The notes beneath the pieces were generated by a model that saw only the letters and a program-made list of their open reading frames with translations, did no database searches and was not told where the DNA came from. A program made the position numbers and the translations under genes. Positions 1 through 11,600 of a stretch of DNA of 50,977 nucleotides are shown one piece after another; position 1 is the first letter of the stretch, and each line of letters starts with the position of its first letter. The stretch is from Companilactobacillus furfuricola (GTDB lineage Bacteria > Bacillota > Bacilli > Lactobacillales > Lactobacillaceae): positions 1 through 50,977 of the forward strand of contig NZ_RHNT01000013.1 in NCBI RefSeq assembly GCF_003946325.1. The letters are read 5' to 3'.

Positions 1-77
1 CGAACACAGAAGTTAAGCTTCTTAACGCCGAAAGTAGTTGGTGGGAAACTACCCGCGAGGATAGGTAGTTGCCACGC
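1..77 (+). rRNA. rrf: 5S ribosomal RNA, 3' part
   Basis: The window opens inside a 5S rRNA. The stretch starting CGAACACAGAAGTTAAG and running through the GCCGAAAGTAGTTGG and GCGAGGATAGG blocks to GCCACGC is the conserved 3' two thirds of a Firmicutes 5S rRNA. The 5' third lies outside the window. It is the last gene of an rRNA operon, because a strong terminator follows at once and no tRNA is seen. The exact 3' end may be off by a few bases. Confidence 0.95.
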
Positions 78-86
78 AATGGTAAT

Positions 87-121
87 AGAGCAATGAGAGA
101 TAATCTCATTGCTCTTTTTTT
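87..121 (+). terminator. Intrinsic terminator of the rRNA operon
   Basis: A 12-bp perfect stem (AGAGCAATGAGA at 87-98 with TCTCATTGCTCT at 104-115) has a five-base loop and is followed by a run of T to 121. It sits 10 bases after the 5S rRNA. Confidence 0.95.
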
Positions 122-3000
122 GCGTTCTTTTTGTTCGCTGCCAACTCTTTCAATATGATGATCATCTGTTGAAGTTCTATTGGAGTATATACAAAATCCG
201 GAAATAATTGAATGCAAGGTCAGCTAGTACCATTGATCGGAACCTAGTTAGCACTGTGAAATATGAACAATGATCATCTGAATAGTAAGTCCAAACCAAA
301 AATTAAGAAACGATAAGGAAAGGAAGTTATACAAATCAATCCAGATGTTCAAGTAATATTTCGAGCTGATACAAGGACGTATGAGTTTATACAGTATCCA
401 AATGATTAGATACAACAAGACAGACAATAAGGAAAATCGCACGGATGACATTAACTGGATGTAGAATGCGACATATAATAGGAAGAAAAGTTATAGGACA
501 ATCACATGTAGTGATAGAAAAAATTAGTATGAATTTACAAAGAGATCTCAAGTCTCATACTAGTTTATCTCTGCTAATAAATTAAAGGGAGAGATCAAAG
601 AAATGCAAGATGGAAAGTATCCAGATAATGATTTATAGATCAAAATAAGTCAAGAGCATATCAATAACGAAAACGTTAGAAATTAGATGAATAAAAAATT
701 CAAATATGGATATTTATCACAAAACAGACAAACGACGCATTCGAATAACTGATAATAAACCTCATCGAACGAGACCTTAGAATTAACATCTCAGCTCGAA
801 TGTACGTTCGTACAAAATGAAAAATATAATCAATAGCTGAAGAAATAAGAGCCAAATCAAAAAGGATTAATCATTAGAAATAATTAAAAGATAAAACTAA
901 TCATCGGAAGAATTGTGATGAGAAAATTTATTCAAGATTGAGCTCGTTTAGATGAATTACAATCATTGTGCAGTTAATGAATTCTATTTTGTCAAAATCA
1001 AAAAATTAGATATAGAACAGAAATAAAATGGTGTAACATCAATAATATATTTCCCGGGAAATATTGCAGTAAATCTTTTTGAATTTTTATATCAGAATCC
1101 CCTCGACAACTACGTAAATAAATCTCTGGGCTTATATAACAAGTAATAATAATTCTCTTGAGAATTTTCTCTTCATTGAATTTATCGTGACGTTGTTTCA
1201 ATTTATGTTCACGTTGATGTTTCCATCCAATTGATTGACCATTCGCTTTTTTATTGTGGAATATGGTTTATTGTAAAAAACATGAGATTTGATATTTACT
1301 ATTTCATTTGTTCAATATGAATTTCTAAAATGAAATAGCCATTCCAGTTTTTGCATGGATAAATGTCTTACTATCTTCATTGATCAAAGTATACTTATTT
1401 GTACATACTACATATATTCTCTTATCTTACTGAGGAACACGATCATATATAAAGGACACATTAATAATTGCTATAGGGAATGTGTCCTTTATTTGCTTAT
1501 TATGCTATTTTAATGACTATTAAGAACATACGCTAATGAGATAATCCATCTAATGTACAACTTAATTGTTTTACAATACTTAGAGGAAGTGCTTTATAAT
1601 TTTTAAATGGTGTTAGTTATCACCGCTATGGGTGATAAGACATGCTATTTTTACGCACAATCAGTAAGCTAGAGTTTATGCCGATTCACAGCAATATTTA
1701 GTAAATCATATCAATAACATCACGTTGGTGCTTATCCTAAGAAATATGAAATTGATTTCCATCATATTTTTCTCATTTAATTTAAGGTGATTGACTGAAT
1801 CTTTTGCTGATACGGGATTATTTTGTAACTAAATATCAATACAAGCTTTGTATCGGTTTCTAGTGATTTTGATAATAACTTAAAGGCGTTTACTAAATGC
1901 AAATTTTCGAATACAGGTGCTTTTTACTACTATGCCGAATGATGTATTTCATACTTAGCTGTAACGTATTATTTTCTTCTACTTTGTAGTTTTTTGATTT
2001 CAAAGTTTTTTCTAATATAATCCTCTGCTATTATCAATTTGGAAACCTTCTCATCTAAAAATTCAATAACTAAATATCTTAATTATTACGTATTAGCCCA
2101 GTGATCATCCAGCATTACTAAATTAAGCAGTCATTGATTATATAAAATATTCAGCAGTAGTTTTGTTATAGATTGATTCAATCACTTCGATATATATTTA
2201 TCTGCGGGTAACGACTATTTGATCCATGAGGACATTCATAATACACATCTACATTGATACGACTTATCATTCATATATTGTTTCACCATCCGATAATGTT
2301 TTTGACTTACGTATTCAATCTCATGTTTGTTATTGCTTGCTTAATTCGCAATCAGTAATTGCATGGTAATTGACTTATACACTCTAATATCTAAAACATG
2401 ACTTGATGCTCCTGTCAGTACTCAGCAAATTTTTAATTTTTACCAATACACGGTCATAATTAAGTAAATCTACAAAAAAATGGACAAAAATCATATATTC
2501 TTTTGCGAGTGATAATCGCGGTACAATGAGCAATCGTTGCGTATTTTGACTACCAGTGAGATAAATTTTAAGCTTTGTTATCGTCCGTGTTCGGACAATT
2601 ACTCGTTTTTAGTATGAACGGGTCTTTAAAATCCGTTTGATTTTGTGGAAGTAGCAAATACTATATTTTTGAACATTATTTTGTCAATTATGCAATTGGT
2701 TTAAAAAAATACAATATTATGATTATTTAATGATATAACAGATATTTATATCTATAATATGACATATTTACATAAAGTCCTCAAACCATTGTTGCCAAGG
2801 GATTTCGTGTTTCGAGTGTAAGTGATCACTATAATTCATACACTTTATAACTTTGAAACTAAATCAAAAAAATGCAATAAAATGACAAATAAGCCTTGAT
2901 ATAAATAAAGTTATATATTAATATCTTCGTGTAGCCTAAATTTATCAGCGAATAAACCATTTATATTCTGATAAGTGATGGCAAACAAATAACGGGGAGA
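122..3000. other. 2.9-kb AT-rich stretch without a recognisable gene
   Basis: Between the rRNA terminator and the giant gene I find no reading frame with a plausible ribosome binding site. The longest open stretches are about 67 codons, on the minus strand near 248-451 and 998-1201, and both lack Shine-Dalgarno sites. Base composition is strongly AT-rich and stops are frequent in all frames. The only clear structure is a hairpin at 1451-1490. The DNA may be decayed coding sequence or a long regulatory region for the giant gene; I cannot tell which. Confidence 0.6.
1451..1490. terminator. Perfect 12-bp hairpin in the gene-free region
   Basis: AAAGGACACATT at 1451-1462 pairs exactly with AATGTGTCCTTT at 1479-1490 across a 16-base loop. 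The A-rich and T-rich arms would let it work as a bidirectional terminator, although there is no long T run. It is the only hint that the gene-free stretch is or was transcribed. Confidence 0.55.
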
Positions 3001-3008
3001 TTTATATT

Positions 3009-5624
3009 ATGAGTACATTATTTGGCGAAGGTTCACTCGTAAAGAAAATTATCACATGGGTTTCAGCAATTATTATCGTTCTACCAATAGTTGCTTATTC
3101 AACTGTAGAAGTCGCGGAAGCTGCGATATATAACAACGTAGGAAAGTATGAGAACGTTGATCCTAGCGTTCCCTTAAAGACTTCTACTAGAAATCCAAAT
3201 AAGATAGTTGGTCTTTCAATGACCGAGAAGAAGGGGGTTCCTATTATGCGCATGAATATCTCGGCTTCGTCAGATGACGTAATTAAGAAGGGTGATCAAC
3301 TTGATATCAAGTTCAGTAAGAAGAACGTTGATACCAATAAGATCAAGCAACTAGCTGCTAAAGATAACAACAGTCTTTACAAGATTAGTAAAAAGGGCAA
3401 TGACCTAGTCGTTAACTTCAAGAAAGATGCCACATCAGGCAACTACCAAGAAGTTTTCGCAATTGCTACTAAGAATGTAAAAGCTCACACCAAAGCAACA
3501 GCCTCCTTCGCCGGAAAAGATATTAAGATTGATAATAATAATATCAACTCACAATATAGAGCTCCTCAAAAACAACAAACAAATCAACCACAAAAGGTTG
3601 TTAATCAAAATAACAATCAACAAGCTTCAAATAATCAACAACAAGAATCAACACAATCAGCTTCATCAAACGATGGCGAGTCACAGGCGACAACATCAAA
3701 TGGACAGACGAACCAGCAGCAAGCAACACAGCAACAACAAACACAACAAGTACAACAAAATCAAACAGCACAAAATGATGGAACTACACAACAACAAGCC
3801 AATCAAACAACTGATGGCCAACAAATTTCTCCATCATTCTCACAAGCTGAAGAAGCAGTTAACAGCAGAACAACAATTCAAGTAACAGGAACTGCAACTG
3901 CTGATCCTGCACAAAATGAATCACAAGCAACATCATCAAATGTTGCTTCACCAGAAACACAAACATCAAGCAGTACAGAAACTGCTGCAACACAAAATAC
4001 AAATGCTACAACTGCAGCAACGATACAAACTCAATCAAATGCTGCTACTCAAGAAACATCTCAACAGACAACTCCAGTTGCCGATACAGCTACTGAGACA
4101 CAAACAGCACATGTACAAGCACAAACAACTGCAGTTGCTCAACCAACACAACAAACAACAACGACTCAACCTGTAGCACAGAATCAAGCAACTACGTTTG
4201 AGCCTCAACAGATCACTTCAACAACTAGCTCAACACAAGCTAGCGACAATTCTGGTTATACAGAAATTGCCAACCAAGGTTATGTATCTCCAAAAACAAC
4301 TTTGGATAATTACCTAACATCTGATCAAGATTTAGATAACAATCAAGTTCAGAACAATGAAGATACATACGAAGATAACTCACAATATGAAGCTATCTAT
4401 CAACATGTACAACAAAAAGCCCAAGGTGCAACTCAAGAAGAAGTGTATGAGATTACCAAGGACTTGCCTTCAATCTGGCACTATATCGGTATTAATGACA
4501 CCGACAGCGACACAGAAGGCCAAGTATGGAATTTTCATTCCACACTATCTACAGGTAGAGACCTTGCTGTCACAATCGATGGTACGGCTCAACCTGATAG
4601 CTCGGATCCGCTTCAACAGCAAATGCCTAAGCTATTGAGAGCCATGGGTAAAGATATCGAACCCGGTGCTCTTGATGAAGCTGTCGACATTGATGCCTTG
4701 AAGAATTCGCAAATCTATCAAGACTATCTAGACGGCAAGTATACTGGTCCTAATAGTGAAAACAGCGCAAGTACAAGTGATGCTGTTAACACTGTCTTGA
4801 ACCACACTAAGATCAGTCTAGACAAGCCTGATAACGGTGCGGCCATTACAGAGCTACCAAATGTAGCCAAGGTCGATCCTAATATGCTTTTGAATAAAGC
4901 CAAGGAAAACGCCCAAAATGGCTCAACATCGAAAACAAAGGCCGATGCTGACAGCCAAGAAAGCCAAGCTGTCTACAACAGTATCAAACAAGATACTTAC
5001 AACAAGATGACACCTTGGGCTTCAGATGATGAAAAAGCAGAAATGCTCAAATCAGTTCCATATATTTGGAATGATGCATCATCTAAGACTGCTAAAGACG
5101 ATAAAGTTGGACAACTTTACAACTACGTCTTGAACGGCACCGATGGAAGACAAATCTACTACACAATTGACGGTAGAGTAATTCCAAACGGTAACAAGTA
5201 CGAAAAACAATTCCCTAACGTTATTGTTTCATTAGGCCAAAATATGACTAAAGGTCAATTTGATCCAATCGTTAATAACGATATTTTAAAGAATTCAAAA
5301 GTCTATCAAGACTATACATCACAACAAAATGGACAAGGTAACGCCGCAACAACTGTTGCTGCAACTGCAGCTACAGCCGCACCAGCTGCTGGTGGATTAG
5401 GTATGGCACCATTACTATTAGGTGGTCTATTACCAGTTATTGGTCTACCTCTATTATTAGGTGGTTTGGCTCTTGCACCAATCGCTACTGGGGCAGTTTT
5501 AGCTACTGCACCAATTGCACTTGCATTGGCACAACGTTATCCTTCCAGCATTGGCATTGATTCCAGCAATTACTCTTGGAATTCCTGCAATTACTTTAGG
5601 ATTACCACTTACATTAGGTCTTAA
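3009..5624 (+). CDS. Giant surface protein, N-terminal part (adhesin-like, frameshifted)
   Basis: I do not recognise a named family. The ATG follows GGGGAGA by eight bases. Residues 1-38 are a signal peptide: basic KK at 12-13, then a hydrophobic core and AEA before a likely cleavage site. Residues about 40-175 form a compact lysine-rich domain that could be an immunoglobulin-like adhesin fold, which is inference. Residues about 176-430 are a Q/N/S/T-rich low-complexity linker, typical of a cell-wall-spanning stalk. Two related domains of about 110 residues follow, near 460-577 and 654-772, sharing W-half motifs (PSIWHY and PYIWND) and IYQDY/VYQDY ends. From about residue 785 the chain becomes Ala/Gly/Leu/Pro-rich and runs without a break in composition into the hydrophobic frame described next. 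The last 33 or so residues after the frameshift near 5537 are out of frame. The secreted start and stalk point to the cell surface. Confidence 0.8.
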   Translation: MSTLFGEGSLVKKIITWVSAIIIVLPIVAYSTVEVAEAAIYNNVGKYENVDPSVPLKTSTRNPNKIVGLSMTEKKGVPIMRMNISASSDDVIKKGDQLDIKFSKKNVDTNKIKQLAAKDNNSLYKISKKGNDLVVNFKKDATSGNYQEVFAIATKNVKAHTKATASFAGKDIKIDNNNINSQYRAPQKQQTNQPQKVVNQNNNQQASNNQQQESTQSASSNDGESQATTSNGQTNQQQATQQQQTQQVQQNQTAQNDGTTQQQANQTTDGQQISPSFSQAEEAVNSRTTIQVTGTATADPAQNESQATSSNVASPETQTSSSTETAATQNTNATTAATIQTQSNAATQETSQQTTPVADTATETQTAHVQAQTTAVAQPTQQTTTTQPVAQNQATTFEPQQITSTTSSTQASDNSGYTEIANQGYVSPKTTLDNYLTSDQDLDNNQVQNNEDTYEDNSQYEAIYQHVQQKAQGATQEEVYEITKDLPSIWHYIGINDTDSDTEGQVWNFHSTLSTGRDLAVTIDGTAQPDSSDPLQQQMPKLLRAMGKDIEPGALDEAVDIDALKNSQIYQDYLDGKYTGPNSENSASTSDAVNTVLNHTKISLDKPDNGAAITELPNVAKVDPNMLLNKAKENAQNGSTSKTKADADSQESQAVYNSIKQDTYNKMTPWASDDEKAEMLKSVPYIWNDASSKTAKDDKVGQLYNYVLNGTDGRQIYYTIDGRVIPNGNKYEKQFPNVIVSLGQNMTKGQFDPIVNNDILKNSKVYQDYTSQQNGQGNAATTVAATAATAAPAAGGLGMAPLLLGGLLPVIGLPLLLGGLALAPIATGAVLATAPIALALAQRYPSSIGIDSSNYSWNSCNYFRITTYIRS

Positions 5625-8600
5625 ATTGGCCTTTGCACCAATCGATCTATTGAATACATTTGTAGTAAGCAAGTTAGCTTCAATTGTTCTAACTGCTCCA
5701 ATTACTATCTTTAATACGATTGCTGGTGTAACACTTGGATTGATCAATACACTTATTGGTTCGATTCCATTAGCATTATTTGATTTTATTGCACCCGTAG
5801 TATTGAACTTTGTAATTGTTCACGTAATCAGTCGTTTAGTTCAATTAACAGTATTCAACACGTTATTATTTGCTACACTTGCAAAAGCTTTGATCAATGG
5901 AGCTATTGATTTGGCCTTAGCCTTATCATTCATTGGTCTACCAATCGCTTTAATCAAGGGATTATTCGATCTCTTCAAATTAGGATTAGGACTCTTCAAT
6001 TCATTTGCTATTCCAATGCTCGCTAAAGGTTTGACTTTCTTAGCCTTAGCACCACTAGCATTGCTGAATACAATTGGTTTAACACTATTTAACATTTCAA
6101 TTCCAATGTTATTAGGATTCATAACTTCATTATTCCTAAGCAACCTCGTTGGTGGCTTAACATTCTTGACATTATTAGGTTTGAAACTAATTAAAGACTT
6201 ACTCAAGAATGGTTTCCAATTATTAATTAGATTAGCTGTTGCAACTACGATCTTAGTTGGTTTACCAGTATTGATCGTTGCAGCACAAATCCTTAACTTC
6301 TTCATCTTGCTAGTAGCAAACGCAGTAGGTGGCTTACTACTTTGGGGTCTACTTACATTAGCTAAGAGCTTGATGTTAGCCGGTTTAGGTATTGCATTGT
6401 TCTCATTACCATTGCTTGGACAATTCGCAATCAATACTCTAGTTAAATGGAGTATCAGAGCATTGATCCACATCTTTAGATTCTTCGTAGGTCTATTCAA
6501 AGTCGGTGCAAGATTAGTTCTTTCATTCGTCTTAGGTCTATTGAACGCAATCGCTGGAATAGCTAAAGCAGCTTCCGTAATCATCGCTGTCGTCAGTGGA
6601 ATCGCAGCTGCCTTAACAGCACTCATTCCAGTTGTTGGACCGGTCCTCGCTTTATTACCATTACTAATCTCATTATTATCAATCGCAAATTCATTGATCT
6701 TAACACCAATTAAACTATTGTTAGGATTCTTAAACTTAGTAGTTCTTGGCCTTAACTTATTAGCCATTCCTGTATATCTATTTATCAGACCATTGATCTC
6801 AATTGCTTTGGCTCTCGGTGCAGGATTATTATCAGATATCTTGATGCCATTAATTACATTGCCATTAGTACTATTCAATCAATTGACATTGTTCAACTTG
6901 ATCGGATTACCACTATTACTATTGAACTTATTAGGTACATTCTTAGTAGAACCATTAGTATTAGCAGGATTAGGCTTACTCAATGCCTTAGCATTGCCAT
7001 TCTTGTTGGCATTAGCTGCATTGAACTTAGTAGCATTACTTGGATTAGTATTACTTTCATTCAGATTGCCACTAGTTGCCTTATTCTTATTAGCATTACC
7101 AAGCTTCATTCCATTCTTTAACTTGATTATGGATACTATCTTCTTGGCACCATTAGTTACATTACTTCTATCAGTACTTAACTTATTTATTGGATTGCCA
7201 TTAATGATGTTGATCGATTCGATCATCAACTTAGTAGTTCCATTCTTAGTATGGTTAACAGGGATGTTGCTACTTGCACCAATCTTTGGACCACTAGCAT
7301 TCTTGAACCCATTAACATGGATCAATTTGCCATTGATTTCAATCATCGGAACATTCCTAACAAAATTAGCACTTAAACTAATTTCATTACCAATTATTTT
7401 CTTAGTAAATGGTTTGCTTAGTTTGATTCCAGCAGCAATTGCTGCGTTTGTAGTTGGTTTGTTACGTGCACTCTTCGGTGGACTACCATTCTTACTACTT
7501 GCACCATTGTTCTTACTACCAATCATCCTTAATGGATTATTGACAGCATTGATCCCTGGATTGAACTTGTTCACAGTGCCAGCAGCCTTAGTAGCATTAT
7601 TCTTAGGCCTTCCACTTGCACTTCTTGGACTATTGAACAACTTACTTGGAAAAGCTATATTAAGAGTTCTTTCATTCGTATTAACATACTTAGCATCAAA
7701 CGTATTGAAAGACTTATTAGCATTAGTTGGTGTTCCATTAGTTATTAACTTATTAACACCACTTATTTTCTTAACAAAATTATTAACTACACAATTTGGT
7801 ATTTTCCCTGCATTATGGCTTGGATTACCATTGTTAGCACAATTAGTTACAAAAGCTTTGCTATGGGGATTAACATTCATTAAAGGCTTTGCATATGTTG
7901 CCTTAGATCTATTTAACATCGGTGCAACACTTCTAACATTGCCTCTATGGACGATCCTTCCAGCACTTAACTTATTGAGAAGATTAGCATTAGGCTTCGT
8001 TGCTCTTGTAAGTCTTCCATTGAGATTATTGAAAGATGTCTTCGACATCATCAGAGCTATCGTTGAAATTGGAGCAATCTTGGCATTGCCATTGTTAGTA
8101 GGTATCCCAGCATTCTTGCTTCTGTTACCATTAACAACCATTAACTTCTTGGGTATGAAGTTATTGAACATGGCTATTCCATTTGTTCTTTCATTGCTAG
8201 CTACACTTGGTGCATCATTGATCGTTAATTTATTGACATTCATCGGCATGTTAGCTTTGCACTTATTCAACAAATTGTTGAAGCTAGGTGCTAAGTTACT
8301 ATTACTTGGTGCTATCACACTATTGATCCTCGGTGCATTGCCAATCTTGATCGGTGCCGCCGTATTGAACTTCTTCTTATTAGCAGCATTGAACTTATTC
8401 CTTGGCTTCAACGCATGGTTGATCACAACATTATTCAACAACTTATTAGTTGGTGCATTATTACTTGGATTACTATTACTTCCACTAGTAAGTCAACTTA
8501 TCATCAACACAGTTGTTAAATGGACAATCAGAGCAGTCGTACACTTGATCAGATTCTTTGTAGGATTGTTCAGATTAGGTGCTAGATTAGTACTTCAATT

Positions 8601-11600
8601 CATCATTGGATTGACTAACTTAGTACTTGGAGTCGCAAAAGCTATTTCTGTTGTAGCTGCTGTAACCAACTTGTTATTAGCTCCTATTTCATTATTAGTT
8701 CCTGTCGTCGGCCCAGTTCTATTCTTGCTTCACTTACTTAGAGCCGGACTAGCAGGTATCAATTTCTTGATCTTGCTTCCACTCAAATTGTTAGCCGGTC
8801 TATTGAACTTATTAACACTAGGTGGATTGTTACTCTCAATTCCATACTGGTTGTTCATTAGACCATTAACATCAGTCTTATTAGCAATTGGTGCCGGAAT
8901 CCTTTCAGATATCGTAATGACATTGTTGACATTGCCATTAGTTATCATCAATACAATCGCATTGTTTGCCTTGATCGGAATTCCAGCTCTACTACTTAAA
9001 GCCTTCAACAACTTAGTAGTATTGCCATTGCTTCTTGCCGGAATCGGTTTGATCCTCGCAGTTGGTTTACCACTAGCATTATTGCTTGGTGCACTTGGAT
9101 TATTAGGTGTCTTGGCACTAGGTCTATTAGGCTTAGCATTCCCATTGATCGCCTTGATCTTACTTGCATTGCCAGGATTGATCCCATTCTTGAACTTGAA
9201 CTTAGCCATCTTAAACATTGTTGGCTTAGCAAGTCTTCTATTAAACGGAATTAAATTATTATTATTGCCACTCAAGATCTTGAAAGATCTTATCAACGAC
9301 TTCTTATTACCATTACTAGTCGCAGGCTTATCATTCTTATTGTTATTACCTCTATTGGGTGTCATCACATTCTTGAACCCACTCAGATGGTTGAATCTCG
9401 GAATCCTATCAGCTATTGGAACATTCTTAACAAAACTATTATTAGGTTTGTTAGCTATTCCATTTATCCTTATTAAGAACTTGATCACAAGTTTGATCCC
9501 AGCTGTATTAGCAGGAGTACTTGTAGGACTACTCAGAGCATTGTTCGGTGGACTACCATTCTTACTATTAGCACTTGGATTATTGCTACCATTGATCCTT
9601 AATGGATTATTGACAGCCTTGATTCCAGGACTCAACTTGTTAACAGTTCCACTAGGATTGTTAGCATTGCTTCTAGGATTACCATTAGTAACACTTGGAA
9701 TCTTAAACAATTTATTGAAACAACTTGTATGGACAGTCTTAGGTACGATCCTTACATACTTAGCATTTAACTTAGCTAAAGACTTGTTGGATCTACTTCT
9801 CTGGTTGCCATTACAATTACTATTAGCATTACCATTGTTCCTATTTAACTTAGCATTGAATGCCTTTATCTTAAGACCATTGTTGTTATTCGGCTTACCA
9901 TTATTAGCAGCCTTATTAACAAACTTAGCCTTAGTAGCATTCAATTTGATCAGAAGGGGACTAGAGCTACTAGCAGAGTTGTTAACATTGGGAGCAACAT
10001 TATTGCTTTCACCATTAACACTTGGCTTACCTCTATTGAACCTCTTGAGAAGAATTCTCAAGTTCTTAGTAACATTGAGATTACTTCACAACTTGCTTCA
10101 CCAAATTCTTGATGGATTATTATTCGTGATCCTACCATTCTTCAATATGTTATTATTCGGTTTGTTCTCATGGATCCCTGGTTTGATCGCATTGATCGGA
10201 ACAGTTCTCCTTGAACACTTACCAGACTTATTGATCGGTGCACTTATTGGATTATTGTTATTGATCCCAGCATTACTCATCGAAGGTTTGATTGCTGGAG
10301 TTATCAACTTCTTGTTAAGCTTATTGCCAGCATTACTCGGTGGCTTGCTTAAAGGATTGATCACATTATTCTTTAACGGATTACCAGTATTCTTATTCAT
10401 CCAACTATTAGTTCTCTTACCATTAATTCTTGTCGGATTATTAACCGCATTAATTCCTGGTTTGAACTTATTAACGATCCCACTAGGATTGTTAGCATTG
10501 TTGGCATTACCATTAACAATCTTGGGCGTTATCAATAATGTTATCCAATCATTGTTACAAGGCTTACTTGCCAGCTTATTAACACAATTATTGTTCAATG
10601 TAATTGCTGACTTATCATTATTAGGTATTCCATTATTGTTCTTGCTCTCACCAATTCTATTGGTCTTAGGTGCACTTGCATTATTGGTACTATCATTCTT
10701 AGCAATTGTTATTCCAGCAATAATCTTGGCACTATTATTCTTACCTATCATTGGTTTAGCTATGTTGGCACTAGCACCAATCTTATTGCCACTATTCTTA
10801 CCATTGATCTTAATAGGATTGTTACTATTTATTCCATTCGTAATCTTTGGAATTCTCTCATCAGCTATCTTGGTTTGGTTCTTTGCACCGATCTTGTTGC
10901 AATTAGCTGTTAACCCAATTGCTGACTTTGTAGCATTTATCCTATTAACATGGATGATGTTTGAACAACCAGTATTGTTCTGGTTCTTCGGATTCATCAA
11001 CACACCTGCATTTATCCTTTCATTCATCGGTATGTTCGTTAACTGGTTGAACCCACTTAACTTACTATTCCACATTATCGGAATCGGTGCTTTGATCGGC
11101 TTACCATTAACATTGATCGCAGATTTCTTAGTCCTTTCATTGATTAAATGGTCATCATTATTAACAATCAACTTTGCAGCAGGTTGGCTCGCATTCCTAA
11201 CATTGGGTCTTGCTCAACTTGGATTGTTCAACCTTAACTTGTTGTACATCTTAAATACATTTATCGTTACATTACCAATGATCGCTTATGTATGGATCGT
11301 CTTGGTAATCGCAGCTGTAGTTATGATTGCCACAGTTGTTGTAACACTTGGTATTAACCCAATTTCTATTTTTGAAATTTGGGTCATGGTTCCATTATTC
11401 ACTACCGGCGCTATCTTATTAGCACTATTCACAATGGTTATCGGATTGACATTGGATGTCATTATGACATTGCTTAAAATCCCATTCATCGTTGGTAACT
11501 TACAATTTGGTTTGTTAATGGCTGCTCTTGCAAATCCACTTGCAGCTCTTATCGGGATTAACTTGTTAGCTACTCTTGGAGTAACATCGATCGTTCTACT

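Noticed and set aside
248-1201. Two 67-codon minus-strand frames in the gene-free region
   Set aside because: They have weak or non-ATG starts without Shine-Dalgarno sites and AT-driven composition, so they are most likely chance.
5515-5560. Independent start of the hydrophobic protein at the TTG at 5515
   Set aside because: No Shine-Dalgarno site and no promoter are present, and the hydrophobic composition begins 50 or more residues earlier in the other frame.
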